In this document: positions 1 through 5,605 of the stretch, piece after piece
How positions within the stretch are numbered: position 1 is the first letter of the stretch
Layout of the letters: each line of letters starts with the position of its first letter
Assembly: GCA_947629115.1 (NCBI GenBank)
Contig: CANRCL010000076.1
Coordinates: forward strand, 1-5,605
DNA length: 5,605 bases
Reading direction: 5' to 3'
Source of the DNA: an uncultured Bacilli bacterium
GTDB taxonomy: Bacteria; Bacillota_I; Bacilli_A; RF39; UBA660
Notes under the pieces: generated by a model
What the model saw: the letters and a program-made list of their open reading frames with translations, nothing else
Database searches by the model: none
Told to the model about the DNA's origin: nothing
Position numbers and translations under genes: made by a program

Positions 1-194
1 GGGATAATTTTGATGCATTATTATACTATGATAAAAAGAAATTAGATAGAGAAATGGGCGAATGGGTAGGTAAAAGAAGCGTTATTAAAGAAATGCTAAA
101 AGAAAATTATAGTAAAAAAGAAATAAAAAAAATATGTAAATTAGACGATAAAGACTTTTCTGAAATGTTAGAAGAAATAGAAAAAGGCTGGTAA
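1..194 (+). CDS. C-terminal fragment of an unidentified protein (possible Rpn/PD-(D/E)XK nuclease-family tail)
   Basis: The gene enters from the left edge; reading from base 3 gives 63 codons to a TAA at 192-194. The visible peptide is highly charged, Lys/Glu-rich and probably helical. It contains the pattern VIKEMLKENYSKKEIKKICK followed by LDDKDFSEMLEEIEKG. That layout (a short helix, a K-x-x-I-x-x-I helix, then a D/E-rich helix) resembles the small helix-turn-helix-like tail of Rpn-family recombination-promoting nucleases/putative transposases. The catalytic core would lie outside the window, so this is only a resemblance. Two TGG Trp codons are used. A strong terminator follows 12 bases after the stop, so this gene ends its own transcription unit and is not cotranscribed with the metal operon. 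The reading frame is well supported; the family is not. Confidence 0.55.
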   Translation, partial: DNFDALLYYDKKKLDREMGEWVGKRSVIKEMLKENYSKKEIKKICKLDDKDFSEMLEEIEKGW

Positions 195-206
195 AATTGT
201 ATATAG

Positions 207-231
207 CGAAGATAAAAATATCTTCGTTTTT
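207..231 (+). terminator. Rho-independent terminator of the upstream partial gene
   Basis: Perfect 8-bp stem CGAAGATA (207-214) and TATCTTCG (219-226) with an AAAA loop, followed at once by TTTTT (227-231). It lies 12 bases beyond the TAA at 192-194. The stem is short, with three G-C pairs, but has the canonical hairpin plus U-tract form. It separates the partial gene from the metal-resistance operon. Confidence 0.85.
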
Positions 232-265
232 ATATTAAAAAATTTTTAAAATTAGGCATTTAATA

Positions 266-297
266 TAGACATAAGTAAAAATAAATGATAATATATT
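266..297 (+). promoter_or_regulatory. Probable sigma-A promoter of the arsR-type/ATPase operon
   Basis: A -35-like TAGACA (266-271, one mismatch to TTGACA) precedes an AT-rich -10 region. Possible -10 hexamers are GATAAT at 287-292 (15-bp spacer, preceded by T286), TAATAT at 289-294 (17-bp spacer) and TATATT at 292-297 (20-bp spacer). I cannot choose between them from sequence alone. Any of them puts the transcription start at about 299-305, at the left edge of the operator dyad. Position between a terminator and the first gene supports the call. Confidence 0.6.
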
Positions 298-299
298 TA

Positions 300-321
300 T
301 ATATGAACAAGTGCTCATATA
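300..321. promoter_or_regulatory. Operator dyad for the ArsR/SmtB-family repressor
   Basis: A 22-bp imperfect inverted repeat: outer arms TATATGA (300-306) and TCATATA (315-321) are perfect complements, and two of the four inner pairs also match (308/313 and 309/312), so 9 of 11 pairs are symmetric. The half-sites TGAAC and TGAGC fit the TGAAC-type inverted repeats known upstream of SmtB/CzrA-type regulators. The site overlaps the predicted transcription start and ends 3 bases before the AGGAG of the repressor gene, where bound protein would block transcription. The dyad is seen directly; its use by the adjacent repressor is inferred. Confidence 0.72.
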
Positions 322-335
322 GTTAGGAGTAAGAA

Positions 336-629
336 ATGAAAATTATTAATGAAGATGTAATTATTGATGTTTCAGAATTATTTAAAATTTTTGGCGATTC
401 AACTAGAATTAAAATTATTAATGTTTTAATTGATGATGAATTAAGTGTAGGAGAAATTACAAATTTAGTTGGTATCAGTCAATCGGCGGTATCTCATCAA
501 TTAAGAATTTTAAAATCAGCCAAATTAGTTAAGTATAGAAAAGATGGTAATGTTATTTACTATTCTTTAGATGATGAACATATTAAAAAAATATTTGAGT
601 TAGGATGTGAACATATAAATGAACTATAA
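336..629 (+). CDS. ArsR/SmtB-family metal-sensing repressor, alpha5 Zn(II)-type
   Basis: A 97-residue winged helix-turn-helix repressor that should bind the upstream dyad as a dimer and release it on metal binding. The ArsR core is complete: FKIFGDSTRIKIINVL (16-31), recognition region ISQSAVSHQLRILKSAKLV (47-65), and the wing YRKDGNVIYYSL (67-78). The C-terminal helix carries D80-x-H82, H93 and E96, the same spacing as the SmtB alpha5 site (D104, H106, H117', E120') and close to CzrA, which has His at the last position. The alpha3N site is absent: the usual ELCV is ELSV (S37) and the N-terminus has no Cys or His. It should therefore sense Zn(II) or a similar metal at the dimer interface. AGGAG at 325-329, 6 nt before the ATG, fixes the start. 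Its last 11 nt overlap the ATPase gene, indicating cotranscription and autoregulation. The exact metal is inferred. Confidence 0.93.
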   Translation: MKIINEDVIIDVSELFKIFGDSTRIKIINVLIDDELSVGEITNLVGISQSAVSHQLRILKSAKLVKYRKDGNVIYYSLDDEHIKKIFELGCEHINEL

Positions 630-2673
630 ATTTAAAATAGCCGGTTTGTCTTGTCCAAATTGTGCTAAAAAAATAGAAAATGCTTTAAATAAAAATGAAA
701 ATATTAACAATGCTGTTATTAATTTTTCTAAATTGACAATTACATTAGAAAGCCCACTTAAAAATGGAGTTTTAGAATTAGTTAATAGTATTGCCCAAAA
801 GATAGAACCAGATGTTAATATTTTTGTTGAAAATGCCAAAGTTAATAACAAAATAAAATTAGATATCATGAGATTAGTTGGAGGTATTTTATTATTTTTA
901 TTAAGTCTAATAATTCCAAATGGTATATTAAAAGAAATATTAATTATATTAGCCTATCTATTATTACTCTTTAGAGTTTTAAAAAGTGCGATTAGAAAAT
1001 TATTTAATGGTTTTATAATTGATGAAAATTTATTAATAACAATTTCTTGTTGTGGGGCTTATCTTACTCATAATATTCATGAGGGATTAATGGTTATTAT
1101 TTTATATGAAATTGGTAAAATATTAGAAAGTATAGCCGTTAATAATTCGAGAAAATCTATAAGTGAACTTATGGATATAAAACCATTATATGCTAATTTA
1201 AAAAAAGGTGGCAATATTACAAAAGTTCTTCCTAGTGAAGTAAAAGTAAATGATGTTATAGTGGTTAAAAAGGGTGAAAAAATTCCTTTAGATGGTGTTA
1301 TTATTGAGGGCGAAAGTTTATTAGATAATAAAGCCTTAACTGGCGAAAGTGCTTTAGTAAAAGTAGGAGTTAATGATAAAGTATTATCTGGAGGAATAAA
1401 TACTGAAGATGTTTTAACTATCAAAGTTAGTAAAAATTATGAAAATAGTACAGTTGCGCAAATTTTATCTTTAGTTGAAAATGCTACGGATAAAAAGGCA
1501 AAAACAGAAAATTTTGTTTCCAAAGCCGCTCGAATTTATACACCAATTATTTTGATTTTAGCCATTCTTATTGCGGTATTATTACCTTTAGTTCCTAAAA
1601 TTACCTTTGCTGATTCAATTTATCGGGCTTTAGTATTTTTAGTTGTATCTTGTCCATGTGCTATTGCTATTTCTGTACCTCTTGCTTATTTTTCTGGTAT
1701 TGGTGCGTCATCTAAATATGGTATTCTAATTAAAGGTAGTGATTATTTAGAAGCAATGAATAAAATAAAAGAAATTATTTTTGATAAAACTGGAACAATT
1801 ACAAACAATGAAATAAATAATTATGAATTAGAAATATTAGATAAGAAATATAAAGAAGATGAGATAAAAAGTTATTTTATAAGTGGCGAAGAATTATCTA
1901 ACCATCCAATTGCTCAAAATATTTTAAGAATTTTTAAAGATAGTAAAAAAGTTAAAATTACAAATTTTAAGGAAATAACTGGAAAAGGAATAACTTTTAA
2001 AGTAGGCAAGAAAAATATTCAAATAGGTTCAGCAAAGTTTAATAAAGTTAAAGTAGTAGATAATAGCATTTATCTTTCAATTGATGAACATTTAGTGGCA
2101 AAACTAACGCTTGATGATGGCATTAAAAAGGAAGCCGAAGATACAATTGAAGAATTAAAAAAATTAGGTTTAAAAGTTAAAATGTTTACGGGAGATAATA
2201 AAGATGTTGCTTTAAGTATTGGCGAAAAAGTAGGAATAAATGATGTTGAATATGAACTTTTACCCCAAGAAAAATTTAGCCTATTAGAAAAAGAAATAAA
2301 TAATTTTGATGGTAATGTTGCATTTGTTGGTGATGGAATTAATGATGCTCCGGCTTTAAAAATTGCTAAAGTTGGTATCTCAATGGGAAGCATTGGAAGT
2401 GATTCAGCAATTGAAGCCAGTGATATTGTTATTATGAATGATAAATTAGATAGTTTATTAACATTAATAAAAATTTCAAAAAAAACTGATATTATTATAA
2501 AACAAGATTTAGTTTTTGCTATTGGTGTTAAGTTAAGTGTTTTATTATTAAGTGCTTTAGGAATAGCCACTATGTGGCAAGCCGTTTTTGCTGATACGGG
2601 AGTCACTTTACTAGCCATATTAAATACAACAAGAATTTTAAAACATCAATATACATTAAAAAAGAAGAATTAA
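619..2673 (+). CDS. P1B-2-type heavy-metal exporting ATPase (Zn/Cd/Pb, ZntA/CadA-like)
   Basis: A 684-residue membrane pump that uses ATP to export soft divalent cations, most likely Zn(II), Cd(II) or Pb(II). It starts with one HMA domain (about 1-70) with GLSCPNC (Cys12, Cys15). Membrane segments lie near 85-100, 104-122, 136-150, 155-172, 306-326, 334-360, 630-650 and 652-672. Catalytic motifs are all intact: TGES 241-244 (actuator), CPC 345-347, DKTGT 389-393 with phosphorylated Asp389, HP 429-430, TGDN 524-527 and GDGINDAP 571-578. E155, K638 and D659 match by local alignment the Glu202/Lys693/Asp714 set of ZntA; the Lys-Asp spacing of 21 is the same. This separates it from Cu(I) pumps. 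The length is usual for a one-HMA CadA/ZntA. ATG 619 is supported by the HMA beginning directly after it; the only ribosome site is AGGA (602-605), 13 nt upstream, so translation is probably coupled to the repressor gene. The metal range is inferred. Confidence 0.95.
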   Translation: MNYKFKIAGLSCPNCAKKIENALNKNENINNAVINFSKLTITLESPLKNGVLELVNSIAQKIEPDVNIFVENAKVNNKIKLDIMRLVGGILLFLLSLIIPNGILKEILIILAYLLLLFRVLKSAIRKLFNGFIIDENLLITISCCGAYLTHNIHEGLMVIILYEIGKILESIAVNNSRKSISELMDIKPLYANLKKGGNITKVLPSEVKVNDVIVVKKGEKIPLDGVIIEGESLLDNKALTGESALVKVGVNDKVLSGGINTEDVLTIKVSKNYENSTVAQILSLVENATDKKAKTENFVSKAARIYTPIILILAILIAVLLPLVPKITFADSIYRALVFLVVSCPCAIAISVPLAYFSGIGASSKYGILIKGSDYLEAMNKIKEIIFDKTGTITNNEINNYELEILDKKYKEDEIKSYFISGEELSNHPIAQNILRIFKDSKKVKITNFKEITGKGITFKVGKKNIQIGSAKFNKVKVVDNSIYLSIDEHLVAKLTLDDGIKKEAEDTIEELKKLGLKVKMFTGDNKDVALSIGEKVGINDVEYELLPQEKFSLLEKEINNFDGNVAFVGDGINDAPALKIAKVGISMGSIGSDSAIEASDIVIMNDKLDSLLTLIKISKKTDIIIKQDLVFAIGVKLSVLLLSALGIATMWQAVFADTGVTLLAILNTTRILKHQYTLKKKN

Positions 2674-2700
2674 TCATTTAACCGTTTAATTCTTCTTTTT
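2659..2700. terminator. Bidirectional rho-independent terminator shared by convergent operons
   Basis: Perfect 15-bp inverted repeat: AAAAAGAAGAATTAA (2659-2673) and TTAATTCTTCTTTTT (2686-2700) around a 12-nt loop. The A-rich left flank becomes the U-tract for - strand transcripts, and the T run 2696-2700 (then G and TTTTTT, 2702-2707) serves + transcripts. The arms contain the final codons and stops of both the ATPase gene and the reductase gene, so no spacer separates coding sequence from terminator. The stem is A-T-rich (three G-C pairs per arm), but its length should make it stable. Confidence 0.8.
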
Positions 2701-3447
2701 GTTTTTTCGATGTTGAATATGATTTGCAATAATTAATTGTAAACGATACGGAATAAATCTTATTCCAAATATGGCTAACTTCATTTTAAGAGTTGGAATA
2801 ATAATCATTTTACCTTGAAACATTTTATCAATACCATATTTAGCAACATATTCACTAGAAGCACCTTTAATACTAAATATTCCTTTTGCTACTTGATTAA
2901 ATTCTGTATTGGTAGGTCCAGGACATAATGTACAAACTTTAACTTTACTTTTACTAACTCTTAATTCTTCATTAATTGCCATCGTTAATTTAGCCAAATA
3001 ATTTTTAGTAGCATAATAAGTATTAAGATGAGGTCCAGCCATAAATCCAGCACTTGAGGAAACATTTAAGATATAACCATAATCTTTTTGAATAAAATCT
3101 TTTAAAAATAGTTTAGTTAAAATATGAGGAGCCTTAACGTTAACATTTATCATTTCTAATTCTCTATTTAAATCAGTATCTTTAAAATCCCCAAATAATC
3201 CAAATCCGGCATTATTAATCAATATATCAATATTTTCATTTTTAGTTTTTTCATATAATTTAAAAACATTTTCTTCTTTTTCAAGGTCTAAAATAATTAT
3301 TTTACTTTTAACATTTAATTCTTTTTGTAGTTCTTCTAATTTATCTTTTCTTCTGGCTACTAAAATTAAATCAATATTTTTACTTGCTAGGTATCTTGCC
3401 ATATCTCGACCTATACCGGAAGATGCTCCTGTAATTAATGCTTTCAT
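2686..3447 (-). CDS. Short-chain dehydrogenase/reductase, DltE/YqjQ-like (COG0300 type)
   Basis: A 253-residue classical SDR, a soluble NAD(P)(H)-dependent oxidoreductase with unknown substrate. The Rossmann cofactor motif TGASSGIG is at 6-13; ARR at 31-33 after the second strand favours NADP(H); D54 follows the third strand; NNAG is at 78-81. The catalytic set is Asn in NVNV (101-104), Ser131 in NVSSSAG, Tyr144 and Lys148 (YxxxK), with PGP at 176-178. The C-terminal part (about 213-245, hydrophobic with IPY and a basic tail) is typical of the DltE/YqjQ subgroup and may be amphipathic. The ATG (3447-3445) overlaps the uvrB stop as ATGA; AGGAG at 3462-3458, inside uvrB, lies 10 nt upstream. 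No separate promoter is visible, so it is cotranscribed and translationally coupled with uvrB. Nothing links its chemistry to DNA repair; the pairing may simply be genome compaction. It ends in KKKN inside the shared terminator. Confidence 0.92.
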   Translation of the reverse strand: MKALITGASSGIGRDMARYLASKNIDLILVARRKDKLEELQKELNVKSKIIILDLEKEENVFKLYEKTKNENIDILINNAGFGLFGDFKDTDLNRELEMINVNVKAPHILTKLFLKDFIQKDYGYILNVSSSAGFMAGPHLNTYYATKNYLAKLTMAINEELRVSKSKVKVCTLCPGPTNTEFNQVAKGIFSIKGASSEYVAKYGIDKMFQGKMIIIPTLKMKLAIFGIRFIPYRLQLIIANHIQHRKNKKKN

Positions 3448-5399
3448 TTTTTCATTTCTCCTTTTAATTCAAATAATATATCTCGAAGTTCCATTGCTCT
3501 TTCAAAATCTAACATTTTAGCGGCTTCTTTCATTTCATCTTCAATTTTTTGTATCATATTTATAGCCTCTTTTTTACTCATTTTTTGTTTTTTATCTTTA
3601 GTTTCAATTTGATTAGAAATTACTTCTTTAATATCTTTAATAATTGTTTTAGGAGTAATATGATGAATTTGGTTATATTCGTCTTGAATTTTTCTTCTCC
3701 GACTAGTTTCATCAATAGCAATTTTCATTGCTTCACTAATGATATCTGCATACATTATAACCATACCATTTTCATTTCTGGCACAACGCCCAATTGTTTG
3801 AATTAAACTGCGGTCACTTCTTAAGAATCCTTGTTTATCAGCATCTAAAATACAAATTAAACTTACTTCAGGTATATCAATTCCCTCTCTTAAAAGGTTA
3901 ATACCTACAACAACATCATAAATTCCAACTCTTAAATCGTGAATAATTTTTAATCTTTCTAATGTTTTAATTTCATTATGTAAATAGGCAACTTTAATTC
4001 CTACTTCTTTTAAATAATTTGTTAATTCTTCACTCATTCTAATAGTTAATGTTGTAATTAATACTCTTTCATTTTTTTGAATTCTTTTGTTGATTTCACC
4101 AATTATATCATCAATTTGGCCCTCAGTTTTCCGAACTTCAATAATTGGGTCAAGTAATCCAGTAGGACGAATTATTTGTTCAACAACTTGGTTATTGGCT
4201 TTTTCTAATTCATAATCTCCCGGAGTTGCTGAAACATAAATTGCATTTTTAATTTTGGATTCAAATTCTGGAAATTTTAAAGGCCTATTATCAAGGGCAC
4301 TAGGAAGACGAAAACCATAATCAACTAGAGTTTGTTTACGCATTCTATCTCCGTTATACATTCCTCTTACTTGAGGAAGTGTGACATGTGATTCATCGAT
4401 AACCATTAAAAAATCATCAGGCATAAAATCAATTAAACAAGTTGGAGTGACACCTTCACCTCTTAAGGCTAAATGACGTGAATAATTTTCTACTCCATTA
4501 CAATAGCCAGTCTCTTTGAGCATTTCTAAATCATAATTAACTCTTTCTTTTAATCTTTGTTCTTCAATAAATTTATTATTTTCGTGAAAATATTTTAAAC
4601 GTTCTTCTTTTTCTTGTTCAATTCTTTTAATGGCTTCTTCCAATTTTTCGGGACTAGTCACAAAGTGAGAGGCAGGCGAAATAGCAATTGTCTTTTTCGA
4701 TTCTTTTAATACTCCTGTTAATGGGTCAAAAACCAGTAAACTTTCAACCGTATCATCATCAAGTTCAATTCTAATACCACTTTCTTTTTCATTAACTGGA
4801 ATAATATCTATTGAACTACCTCTTACTCTAAATGTTCCTCGATGAAAATCTAAATCACTTCTTTCGTAAGTCATATCAACTAATTTATCAATAATTTTAT
4901 TTCGAGCAATTTTATCTCCAATATTTAAAACTAACATATTTTTTTCATATTCATCTTTTTCACCAATACCATAGATACAAGAAACAGATGCAACAACTAT
5001 AACATCGCGGTAGTTAATTAAAGCACTGGTTGCACTATGTCTTAATTCATCTATTTCATCATTTATGGAAGCATCTTTTTCAATGTAAGTATCACTTGAT
5101 GGTACATAAGCCTCGGGTTGGTAATAGTCATAGTATGACACAAAATATTCTACGTGATTATTAGGAAATAGTTCTTTAAATTCAGAGTATAGTTGACCTG
5201 CTAAAGTTTTGTTATGGGCTAAAACTAAAGTTGGTTTATTAACTTCTTTAATAACATTTGCTATTGTAAAAGTTTTACCAGTACCAGTTGCTCCCAATAA
5301 TACTTGATGTTTTTTATTTTCTTTTATTCCATCAACTAGTTCTTTAATTGCTTTCGGTTGGTCTCCACTTGGTTTATATTTACTTACTAAATCAAACAT
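3444..5399 (-). CDS. uvrB: Excinuclease ABC subunit UvrB
   Basis: The damage-verifying DNA helicase-like subunit of nucleotide excision repair; it takes DNA from UvrA and recruits UvrC for incision. From the chosen start it has 651 residues, normal for UvrB. Walker A GATGTGKT is at 36-43; the damage-probing beta-hairpin region [13 protein letters not shown] at 88-100; Walker B DESH at 335-338; the helicase motif SATPGDYE at 390-397; [14 protein letters not shown] at 501-514; motif [11 protein letters not shown] at 534-542 (Cys539 where Ala is usual); and a C-terminal UVR coiled coil for UvrC contact at about 612-648. ATG 5399-5397 is chosen because AAGGAGG (5411-5405) lies 5 nt upstream and the protein then begins [18 protein letters not shown], as UvrB proteins do. 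An in-frame ATG at 5429 would add 10 residues, lacks a ribosome site, and would translate through this one. uvrA is not next to it here. The stop is TGA, overlapping the reductase start. Confidence 0.97.
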   Translation of the reverse strand: MFDLVSKYKPSGDQPKAIKELVDGIKENKKHQVLLGATGTGKTFTIANVIKEVNKPTLVLAHNKTLAGQLYSEFKELFPNNHVEYFVSYYDYYQPEAYVPSSDTYIEKDASINDEIDELRHSATSALINYRDVIVVASVSCIYGIGEKDEYEKNMLVLNIGDKIARNKIIDKLVDMTYERSDLDFHRGTFRVRGSSIDIIPVNEKESGIRIELDDDTVESLLVFDPLTGVLKESKKTIAISPASHFVTSPEKLEEAIKRIEQEKEERLKYFHENNKFIEEQRLKERVNYDLEMLKETGYCNGVENYSRHLALRGEGVTPTCLIDFMPDDFLMVIDESHVTLPQVRGMYNGDRMRKQTLVDYGFRLPSALDNRPLKFPEFESKIKNAIYVSATPGDYELEKANNQVVEQIIRPTGLLDPIIEVRKTEGQIDDIIGEINKRIQKNERVLITTLTIRMSEELTNYLKEVGIKVAYLHNEIKTLERLKIIHDLRVGIYDVVVGINLLREGIDIPEVSLICILDADKQGFLRSDRSLIQTIGRCARNENGMVIMYADIISEAMKIAIDETSRRRKIQDEYNQIHHITPKTIIKDIKEVISNQIETKDKKQKMSKKEAINMIQKIEDEMKEAAKMLDFERAMELRDILFELKGEMKK

Positions 5400-5404
5400 A
5401 ATTG

Positions 5405-5411
5405 CCTCCTT
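5405..5411 (-). promoter_or_regulatory. Ribosome binding site that sets the uvrB start
   Basis: On the - strand this reads AAGGAGG, a full match to the anti-Shine-Dalgarno core, followed by CAATT and then ATG at 5399-5397. It lies inside the 10-codon upstream in-frame extension that begins at 5429, where it would read as Lys-Glu-Ala. This is the main reason for rejecting the longer start. Confidence 0.9.
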
Positions 5412-5438
5412 GCTAATAGTATTAAACAAAATAATTTA

Positions 5439-5460
5439 TTTATCATTATTTTATCATTAT
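5439..5460. repeat. Tandem 11-bp direct repeat in the uvrB leader
   Basis: Two exactly adjacent copies of TTTATCATTAT (5439-5449 and 5450-5460); on the - strand, ATAATGATAAA twice. The unit is about one helical turn. It spans the region from most of the predicted -10 to beyond the probable transcription start of uvrB. It may be an operator-like site or simple AT-rich duplication; nothing distinguishes these here. Confidence 0.6.
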
Positions 5461-5484
5461 AGGTATGTTTTTTCTATAAAAAGT
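5456..5484 (-). promoter_or_regulatory. Probable uvrB-SDR operon promoter (strong -10, weak -35)
   Basis: On the - strand, TATAAT (5461-5456) is an exact -10 consensus, placed to start transcription near 5449, about 50 nt upstream of the uvrB ATG. With a 17-bp spacer the -35 position (5484-5479) reads ACTTTT, a poor match, and there is no TGn extension. The promoter is therefore either weak, activated, or one of several AT-rich possibilities. No GAAC-N4-GTTC-type LexA box was seen between it and the gene. Confidence 0.45.
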
Positions 5485-5605
5485 AATAGTTTAATTAATA
5501 TTTAAAATTCATTGTAGTCTTTTTATAAGGTGAATTCTCAAAGTAAAAGCAACTAGCAATTTCAGCAATTAAAAGACAAAAGTAAAAGCAATTAAAAAAT
5601 CGGTT
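5485..5605. other. Unassigned right-end region with short repeated motifs
   Basis: No convincing gene starts or ends here. It contains two copies of AAAGTAAAAGCAA (5540-5552 and 5579-5591, 39 nt apart), with AGCAATT-like words between them (AGCAACT, AGCAATT). It is A-rich on the + strand. A - strand open frame from the edge to TAA at 5497-5495 encodes a Phe/Cys-rich peptide unlike a real protein and looks like the reverse complement of this A-rich DNA. The region may be the edge of a longer repeat or a decayed sequence continuing outside the window. Confidence 0.35.

Noticed and set aside
624..869. 81-codon open frame on the - strand
   Set aside because: Antisense to the HMA domain; hydrophobic residues arise from complementing Lys/Asn codons.
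1077..1424. 115-codon open frame on the - strand
   Set aside because: Shadow of the ATPase actuator-domain coding region; no domain or plausible independent role.
2070..2618. 182-codon open frame on the - strand inside the ATPase gene
   Set aside because: It is antisense to intact, motif-bearing ATPase sequence, has a Ser/Ile/Leu-rich composition typical of the reverse complement of AT-rich coding DNA, and has no recognisable domain.
3549..3806. 85-codon open frame on the + strand
   Set aside because: Shadow of the uvrB C-terminal coding region; Phe/Asn-rich composition without a recognisable protein pattern.
5399..5500. LexA/SOS box upstream of uvrB
   Set aside because: I looked for GAAC-N4-GTTC and CTGT-N8-ACAG patterns on both strands and saw none; regulation by SOS is not supported within the window.
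5505..5537. Possible hairpin from AATTCA and TGAATT arms
   Set aside because: The arms are only six mostly A-T pairs separated by about 20 nt, with no U-tract after them; too weak to call a terminator or structured RNA.
5539..5591. Possible CRISPR array or start of one
   Set aside because: Only two 13-nt copies are present, the spacing is filled with related words rather than a unique spacer, and no cas gene is present.
5495..5605. Partial - strand open frame entering from the right edge
   Set aside because: The peptide is Phe/Cys/Tyr-rich and contains the repeated CFYF word only because of the DNA repeats; it does not look like a conserved C-terminus.

Overview
The window is strongly AT-rich bacterial DNA with A/T-ending codons, good AGGAG-type ribosome binding sites and short intergenic gaps. 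This suggests a low-GC Bacillota member, plausibly Bacilli or a Mollicutes-related uncultivated gut lineage. That placement is inferred from composition and gene style; no taxonomic marker was compared. All Trp codons seen are TGG (three across the genes) and no gene has an in-frame TGA, so the standard bacterial code fits better than the Mycoplasma code.

Layout: positions 1-194 hold the 3' end of an unidentified + strand gene, followed by a clear rho-independent terminator (207-231). Next comes a two-gene + strand metal-resistance operon with its own promoter and a 22-bp operator dyad. It encodes an ArsR/SmtB-family repressor (336-629), overlapped by 11 nt by a single-HMA P1B-type ATPase (619-2673). 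The ligand residues visible in both proteins point to Zn(II)/Cd(II)/Pb(II): the repressor has the alpha5 set D80, H82, H93, E96 of SmtB, and the pump has CPC plus the E155/K638/D659 set of ZntA-type pumps. The inferred circuit is simple: the repressor sits on the dyad between promoter and ribosome binding site, metal releases it, and the exporter and its repressor are made together.

On the - strand, converging on this operon, lies a second operon: uvrB (3444-5399 after start correction), whose stop overlaps by 4 nt (ATGA) the start of a short-chain dehydrogenase/reductase of the DltE/YqjQ type (2686-3447). The two operons meet at a perfect 15-bp inverted repeat that acts as a shared bidirectional terminator and also encodes the last four residues and stop codon of both genes.

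The right end (5412-5605) holds the uvrB leader and probable promoter, a tandem 11-bp repeat over the transcription start region, and an unassigned stretch with short repeated motifs that runs off the window. I see no transposase, CRISPR array, tRNA or rRNA. The window looks like ordinary chromosomal housekeeping plus metal homeostasis. I do not find convincing evidence of a new biological system; the findings are modest structural points.
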